From the NCBI GenBank assembly GCA_937958675.1, contig CALGND010000017.1, positions 62,001-126,000 on the forward strand: a DNA stretch of 64,000 nt, given 5' to 3'. Source of the stretch: an uncultured Granulosicoccaceae bacterium (GTDB lineage: Bacteria; Pseudomonadota; Gammaproteobacteria; Granulosicoccales; Granulosicoccaceae). This document shows positions 59,146 through 64,000 of the stretch, piece by piece; within the stretch, counting starts at the first letter, position 1; the number at the start of each line of letters is the position of its first letter. Made by a program: the position numbers and the translations under genes. The notes beneath the pieces are model-generated. The model saw only the letters and a list, made by a program, of their open reading frames with translations. It had not been told where the DNA came from and did no database searches.

Positions 59146-61139
59146 TTGCAGAACTCGGCCAATTCGCGTTAATTCTTGCACTGTGCGCTGCAGTGGTGTT
59201 AGCAGTGCTGCCTTTTGTGGGCAGTTTTATTGTTCAACCACAGTGGATGGCGCTAGCCAGGCCAGCGGCCCTGTTACAACTGCTAATGATGACCATTTCT
59301 TATTTTGCGCTAACCAGCACGTTTATCACTAATGATTTCAGTGTGCTGTACACAGCCAACACATCCAATAGCCAGCTACCACTAATTTACAAGATCTCGG
59401 GTGTGTGGGGTGGGCACGAGGGTTCAATACTGTTATGGGTATGGGTGTTGGCTATTTGGACTGGGGCGGTCGCGATCTTTAGCAAGCATATGCCAGCGAT
59501 TTTGTTATCACGCGTGTTATCCATCTTGGGTATGATCAGCATTGGCTTTATGTTGTTCGTATTAATAACGTCTAATCCGTTTGAGCGTATTTTTCCTGTA
59601 CCCGTTGATGGCGCATCGCTTAATCCCTTATTGCAGGATATTGGTATGGCTGCTCATCCGCCGTTGTTGTACATGGGCTATGTGGGTTTTTCAGTAGCAT
59701 TTGCGTTTGCAATCGCTGCATTGTTAGGTGGAGAGCTGGATTCAGCAACACTGCGTTGGATGCGCCCGTGGACAAACATTGCTTGGATGTTTTTAACTTT
59801 AGGTATTGCATTGGGCAGCTACTGGGCTTACTACGAGCTTGGTTGGGGTGGCTGGTGGTTCTGGGATCCTGTCGAAAACGCATCGTTTATGCCTTGGCTT
59901 TTGGGTACGGCTTTAATACATTCCTTGGCCGCGTCTGAAAAACGCGGAATCTTCAAAGCTTGGACCGTACTGCTGGCTGTGCTGGCGTTTTCTTTGAGTC
60001 TGCTGGGTACGTTTATCGTTCGTTCTGGCGTGCTGACGTCAGTGCATTCCTTTGCAGCCGATCCTGCTAGGGGGCGATTTATCTTGTTCTTTTTGGCGAT
60101 TGTTGTGGGATTGTCTTTGTTGTTATTTGCTATTCGTGCGCACAAGCTTAAAAGCCATGCAAATTTTGAATTGATATCCAGAGAATCTGCATTACTGCTA
60201 AACAATATTCTTTTATTGGTTGCTTGTGCTGCGGTACTGCTTGGCACCCTTTACCCATTATTTTTAGATGCGCTCGATATGGGTAAAATCTCTGTAGGTC
60301 CACAATATTTCAACACGGTGTTTGCGCCTCTTATGCTGCCAGTGATTATGGTTGTCGGAATTGGAGCATTGTTAAACTGGAAAAAAGACAAACTCAAGGG
60401 CCGACAAACCACTTTACTTGCGCTGATTGTTCTCAGCCTAATTGCTGGTGCCGTTTTTGCTATGCAGTTTAACCCGTATAAAATTACCGCTGCTGCGGCT
60501 ATAGGCCTGGCGATCTGGGTGGTGGCCAGTAGTGCATATGGCGTGTATTACCGTTTGCGTAATAAACGCAATCGTTTGTCAGCAGCCATGCACACGCCTG
60601 CAGCGTTCTGGGGTATGACTATCGCTCACATTGGTATGGGCGTGTTTACCCTTGGTGTGGCGCTCACCAGCATGTTTGCAGATGAACAAACTGTGCGTAT
60701 GGGGGTAGGCGAGACGCACGAGATTGCTGGCTATGAATTCCGTTTCGACCGCATAGAAGATGTGCGAGGGGCCAACTATATTGCTACACAAGCAACGTTC
60801 GTTGTTACCAAAGAACAAAGCGCCGTATCCACGCTAGTGGCAGAAAAACGTATTTATAATGTGCGTCGGGATACCATGACAGAAGCCGGCATTGATGGCG
60901 GCCTGACACGTGATTTATTTATCGCTTTAGGTGAACATCTAGGTGAAGGCCAATGGAGTGTGCGCTTGCAGTATAAGCCGTTTATTCGCTGGATTTGGTT
61001 TGGCACTGTTTTCATGGCTTTGGGTGGTTTGTTAGCAGCGGTTGATCGTCGCTACCGTGTAGCGGCTACCACGCAAAAACGGGCTGAAGCGGCTACTAAA
61101 GCCAAGGCCGTAAGCGCCGCCGCCGGAGCAGCCAGCTAA
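59142..61139 (+). CDS. ccmF: Cytochrome c heme lyase subunit CcmF
   Basis: 665 residues with about 15 membrane helices. The heme-handling WWD domain reads GWGGWWFWDPVENASFMPWL. KISGVWGGHEGSILLWVWVL and GMAAHPPLLYMGYVG hold further conserved histidines. A large periplasmic loop near the C-terminus precedes the last helix. It catalyses heme attachment to apocytochrome c with CcmH. The TAATG overlap leads into ccmG. Confidence 0.97.
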   Translation: MIAELGQFALILALCAAVVLAVLPFVGSFIVQPQWMALARPAALLQLLMMTISYFALTSTFITNDFSVLYTANTSNSQLPLIYKISGVWGGHEGSILLWVWVLAIWTGAVAIFSKHMPAILLSRVLSILGMISIGFMLFVLITSNPFERIFPVPVDGASLNPLLQDIGMAAHPPLLYMGYVGFSVAFAFAIAALLGGELDSATLRWMRPWTNIAWMFLTLGIALGSYWAYYELGWGGWWFWDPVENASFMPWLLGTALIHSLAASEKRGIFKAWTVLLAVLAFSLSLLGTFIVRSGVLTSVHSFAADPARGRFILFFLAIVVGLSLLLFAIRAHKLKSHANFELISRESALLLNNILLLVACAAVLLGTLYPLFLDALDMGKISVGPQYFNTVFAPLMLPVIMVVGIGALLNWKKDKLKGRQTTLLALIVLSLIAGAVFAMQFNPYKITAAAAIGLAIWVVASSAYGVYYRLRNKRNRLSAAMHTPAAFWGMTIAHIGMGVFTLGVALTSMFADEQTVRMGVGETHEIAGYEFRFDRIEDVRGANYIATQATFVVTKEQSAVSTLVAEKRIYNVRRDTMTEAGIDGGLTRDLFIALGEHLGEGQWSVRLQYKPFIRWIWFGTVFMALGGLLAAVDRRYRVAATTQKRAEAATKAKAVSAAAGAAS

Positions 61140-61666
61140 TGTGGAAGTACATACCATTAGTGTTGTTTTTCGGTTTGCTCGGATTTCTTGCGCGAGGCTT
61201 GGATCTTGACCCTAGCGAATTACCATCGCCGTTAATTGAACAAGCTGCACCTGATTTTAAATTGCAGTCCCTGTACGACGCATCCGAATACGGGCCAGAA
61301 AGTTTTGCTGGTGATGTTTGGTTGTTTAATGTTTGGGCTAGCTGGTGCCGAGCTTGCATAACCGAGCATCCAGTGCTGGAGCAACTAGACGATATAGAAG
61401 GATTGACGATGGTTGGGCTTAATCACAAAGATGTGCTTGATGATGGGCGAACGTGGCTTAATCGTTTTGGTAACCCATTTGATACCGTGGTGTTTGATCA
61501 ACAAGGCAGTACTGGTATCAATTGGGGTGTGTACGGTGTGCCCGAAACTTTTATTATGGATAAAAAAGGCACTGTGCGTTATAAGCACATAGGGCCGATT
61601 AGTGAAGAAGATCTCAATACGATTTTGCTTCCTCTAATTAAACAACTACAAGCAGAGCAGGCGTAG
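61139..61666 (+). CDS. ccmG: Thiol:disulfide interchange protein CcmG/DsbE
   Basis: 175 residues. An N-terminal membrane anchor (about 4-22) precedes a thioredoxin fold. The active site reads WASWCRACITEHP, so the CxxC pair holds Arg-Ala where Pro-Thr or Pro-Ser is usual. GVYGVPETFIMDKKGTVRYKHIG is the conserved CcmG region. It reduces apocytochrome c cysteines before heme attachment. ccmH starts at its stop. Confidence 0.94.
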   Translation: MWKYIPLVLFFGLLGFLARGLDLDPSELPSPLIEQAAPDFKLQSLYDASEYGPESFAGDVWLFNVWASWCRACITEHPVLEQLDDIEGLTMVGLNHKDVLDDGRTWLNRFGNPFDTVVFDQQGSTGINWGVYGVPETFIMDKKGTVRYKHIGPISEEDLNTILLPLIKQLQAEQA

Positions 61667-62151
61667 TGTTAGATCGATATCAACGGATAACAAAAACTGC
61701 AATCATCCGTGCTTGTGTGGTGTTGTGCTTAGTGTTGTTACCAATGGGCGAAGCGCAATTAGCAGAAACAGTACTAAAGTTTGAAAACGATGAGCAATCT
61801 GCTTTGTATCTTCGACTGACTGAAGAGTTTCGCTGTCTCAAATGTCAAAATCAAAATTTGGCAGATTCAAACGCTGATTTAGCTCAAGATCTCCGAAATG
61901 AAATCTATCAGGCAGTTGTCAGTGGGCAAGGACGACAAGAGATTTCAGATTACCTGGTTGCTCGCTATGGCGATTTCGTTCTCTACCGGCCTCCGGTTAA
62001 AAAGATAACCTATCTGTTGTGGTTTGGGCCGTTTGTGTTGCTATTGTTTGCGATCATCGGGGGCTGGCGCCTTATCACTAGAAAGCCTGTGATAGACGCG
62101 CCAGAGCCCTCTGATGCGCTAGAAGACGCTCGACGGCGCTTAGAGGACTAG
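61666..62151 (+). CDS. ccmH: Cytochrome c maturation protein CcmH
   Basis: 161 residues. A signal peptide is followed by the CcmH redox motif FRCLKCQNQNLADSNADLAQDLR (CxxC in LRCxxC context). IYQAVVSGQGRQEISDYLVARYGDFVLYRPP leads to one membrane helix (about 115-135). It passes electrons to apocytochrome c. There is no fused TPR (CcmI) domain, and no separate ccmI follows. The start is GTG at 61666. After its stop a 6-bp hairpin GCCTGC/GCAGGC (62170-62188) without a T run could end the operon. Confidence 0.93.
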   Translation: MLDRYQRITKTAIIRACVVLCLVLLPMGEAQLAETVLKFENDEQSALYLRLTEEFRCLKCQNQNLADSNADLAQDLRNEIYQAVVSGQGRQEISDYLVARYGDFVLYRPPVKKITYLLWFGPFVLLLFAIIGGWRLITRKPVIDAPEPSDALEDARRRLED

Positions 62152-62267
62152 AAGTCAGCCATATTGATTGCCTGCATCGTGCGCAGGCGCTTATCGGTAT
62201 TACGAATTTCCATAAAATGTCATATAGTGGACCCAACGAAACCACTATTGCTTGGAGATTTAAATTC

Positions 62268-63452
62268 ATGAATAAATTCGCCGTCGCCCTGCTGGCTTCC
62301 GCTTCACTGTGCACAACTGCAATGGCTGCGGATGATGCTATCAAAGTTGGATTCGTCACAACCCTTACAACGGGGGGCGCAGTTATTGGTAACGACATGC
62401 GTGATGCCGTTAATCTAGCGCTGGAACACATGGATAACACCATGGGTGGCAAGCCTGTAGAAGTATTGTTTGAAGACGATGGCTTTAAACCCGCAACAGG
62501 TAAGCAAGCAACAGACAAACTCATTAAGGAAGACGATGTCGATATAGTCGCAGGCTACATTTGGTCGCATGTATTGATGGCTTCTTACCGGTCGGTGCTG
62601 AAAGCTGACAAAGTCATTATTAGTGCTAACGCTGGCCCATCAGCAATCGCGGGTAAGTTATGCGATCCGAATTTCTTTTCCACCTCCTGGCAGAATGATC
62701 AAACACCAATGGCCTTGGGTGAGTTGCTCAACGCGCGTGATGTTAAATCTCTTTACTTAATGGCACCAAACTATGCCGCCGGTAAGGATATGGTCGCCGG
62801 TGTCGAGCGTACTTTTGGTGGCGAGATTGTTGGTAAAGATCTGACTAAGTGGGGCGCTGATGCGCAACTGGATTTCTCTGCAGAGCTTGCCAAAGCAAAA
62901 GCATCCGGTGCAGAGGGTCTGGCGGTGTTCTATCCAGGCAAAGCTGGTGGTGCGTTTATCAAACAGTATCAACAAGCGGGCCTTGCTGAAAGCATGCCGT
63001 TGTACACCATGTTTACCGTTGATGCACTGTCACTGCCTAAACTGCAAGAAGCCAACATGACCGGAATCTTAGGTTCTGAGATGTCAATGTTTTGGAGCCC
63101 AGAGATGGACAACGCTGCCAACCAGAAATTTGTTGCAGGTTTTCGTGAAAAATATGGTCGATACCCATCATTCTATGCAGCGCAATCATATGATGCAATG
63201 AACCTGATCAAATCAGCTGCAGATGCGCTTGATGGTGATTTTTCTAGCACATCAGCGGTTCGTTTCGAATTGGCAAAAGCCAATTTTGATTCAATAAGGG
63301 GCGAGTTCGAATTTGGTAACAATCATATGCCAATCCAAAATTTTTATGCTCGCAAGGTGATCGAAGATGCTGATGGAAACTGGACTACCGAGATTACCAA
63401 AACTGTGTTCGAGAAGCATCAGGATAGCTACGCTGCCACTTGCAGCATGTAA
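62268..63452 (+). CDS. Periplasmic binding protein of a second Liv/HAAT-type ABC transporter
   Basis: 394 residues. A signal peptide (MNKFAVALLASASLCTTAMA) precedes a type I binding fold (IKVGFVTTLTTGGAVIGNDMRDAVNLALEHM, VEVLFEDDGFKPATGKQATDKLI, FYAAQSYDAMNLI). The ATG at 62268 was chosen for the signal peptide and GGAG at 62254; a longer reading adds 17 non-signal residues. It is followed 44 bases later by a LivH-type permease. It is not closely alike to the protein at 44164, so this is a separate uptake system. Confidence 0.92.
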   Translation: MNKFAVALLASASLCTTAMAADDAIKVGFVTTLTTGGAVIGNDMRDAVNLALEHMDNTMGGKPVEVLFEDDGFKPATGKQATDKLIKEDDVDIVAGYIWSHVLMASYRSVLKADKVIISANAGPSAIAGKLCDPNFFSTSWQNDQTPMALGELLNARDVKSLYLMAPNYAAGKDMVAGVERTFGGEIVGKDLTKWGADAQLDFSAELAKAKASGAEGLAVFYPGKAGGAFIKQYQQAGLAESMPLYTMFTVDALSLPKLQEANMTGILGSEMSMFWSPEMDNAANQKFVAGFREKYGRYPSFYAAQSYDAMNLIKSAADALDGDFSSTSAVRFELAKANFDSIRGEFEFGNNHMPIQNFYARKVIEDADGNWTTEITKTVFEKHQDSYAATCSM

Positions 63453-63496
63453 GCAATATCTAAAACCGCTGCAGCTTAGGAAGCGCACGCGCATCC

Positions 63497-64000
63497 ATGG
63501 ATACAATACTACTGATAACGCAGGCCGTTAACGGCCTGCAGTTAGGCGTGCTGCTGTTTCTGTTATCCGCAGGCCTAACATTAACGTTCGGCATCATGGA
63601 TCTAATCAACCTAGCGCATGCATCGTTCTATATGCTTGGGGCTTTCTTTGGTGCGTCCGTTGCCATTTACACGGGTTCCTTTACGTTGGGTTTTTCTGCC
63701 GCAATAATCGGAGTATTGGCAGTCGCATGGATTATTGAAAAAGGCATTATTTCACGGTTATACACACGTGATCACCTCGATCAATTACTCGCAACATTTG
63801 GTTTGATCCTGATTGCAGACACCTTGGTGCATATGATTTGGGGGCCAGCAGGTTTAGCGATCGCGTTGCCACCGCTACTTCAGGGGCAGCTGACTTTGGG
63901 CGGCGTAACTCTACCGTCTTATCGTGTATTAATTATCGGCGTTGGTTTGTTGGTAGCCTTGGGCCTTTATTGCTTAGTAAACCATACACGCACCGGTATG
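63497..64000 (+). CDS. Branched-chain-type ABC permease (LivH-like), cut by the window end
   Basis: An open frame runs from ATG 63497 to the last base, 168 residues so far, without a stop. It reads MDTILLITQAVNGLQLGVLLFLLSAG, then LTFGIMDLINLAHASFYMLGAFFGA, the LivH signature. IWGPAGLAIALP and the coupling-loop start NHTRTGM follow at the edge. The rest, and presumably livM, livG and livF, lie beyond the window. Confidence 0.9.
   Translation, partial: MDTILLITQAVNGLQLGVLLFLLSAGLTLTFGIMDLINLAHASFYMLGAFFGASVAIYTGSFTLGFSAAIIGVLAVAWIIEKGIISRLYTRDHLDQLLATFGLILIADTLVHMIWGPAGLAIALPPLLQGQLTLGGVTLPSYRVLIIGVGLLVALGLYCLVNHTRTGM

Overview
This window looks like chromosomal DNA of a free-living, probably marine gammaproteobacterium with a base composition near 50% G+C. 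The evidence is gene content and order. The block thrS-infC-rpmI-rplT-pheS-pheT-ihfA is followed by a MerR-type gene and tRNA-Pro, and an mnmA-hflD pair, AcnB, clpS-clpA next to infA, and a complete System I cytochrome c maturation operon are also present. HflD and this translation-gene order point to Gammaproteobacteria. The exact order or family cannot be fixed from the sequence alone. No rRNA, insertion sequence, prophage, integron or CRISPR array was seen.

Layout. 1-9.6 kb: tRNA-Val, the translation/IHF block with an AUU-started infC, a MerR-like regulator, tRNA-Pro, one unrecognised protein, tRNA-Asn. 9.7-14.4 kb: uvrB and acnB. 14.5-18.2 kb: a minus-strand LysR-mnmA-hflD set and a divergent DUF218 membrane protein. 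18.2-35.3 kb: a large exopolysaccharide locus. It holds two nucleotide-sugar enzymes, an initiating sugar transferase, a membrane J-domain protein, an outer-membrane export lipoprotein, a chain-length determinant, a kinase-like ATPase lacking the P-loop lysine, an outer-membrane beta-barrel protein, two glycosyltransferases, two deacetylases, a flippase and a ligase/polymerase. Several products resemble the families that accompany exosortase A/PEP-CTERM loci, but no exosortase or PEP-CTERM substrate is visible here. 35.5-42.1 kb: clpS-clpA, infA, a DUF1249 gene, a DUF4124 protein, crcB and serS.

42.1-50.5 kb: a minus-strand operon with a complete branched-chain-type (Liv/HAAT) ABC transporter bracketed by two acyl-adenylate-forming enzymes. 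One is canonical and one has lost the usual motifs. Divergent from it is a PAS hybrid histidine kinase with an OmpR-type regulator (50.6-53.2 kb). 53.4-62.2 kb: a tightly packed plus-strand run of thioesterase, acetoacetate-CoA ligase, DUF1285 protein and ccmABCDEFGH. 62.3 kb to the end: the start of a second Liv-type transporter (binding protein and a permease cut by the window edge).

A dispersed palindromic repeat (about seven full or decayed copies) sits just after or between housekeeping genes and is absent from the polysaccharide and Liv/ccm regions. The points most worth following are the exosortase-free XrtA-like polysaccharide locus with its P-loop-defective kinase homologue, and the Liv operon with a degenerate PaaK-like protein and a neighbouring sensor kinase. 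All functions are read from sequence motifs and recalled family knowledge; no database search was possible.
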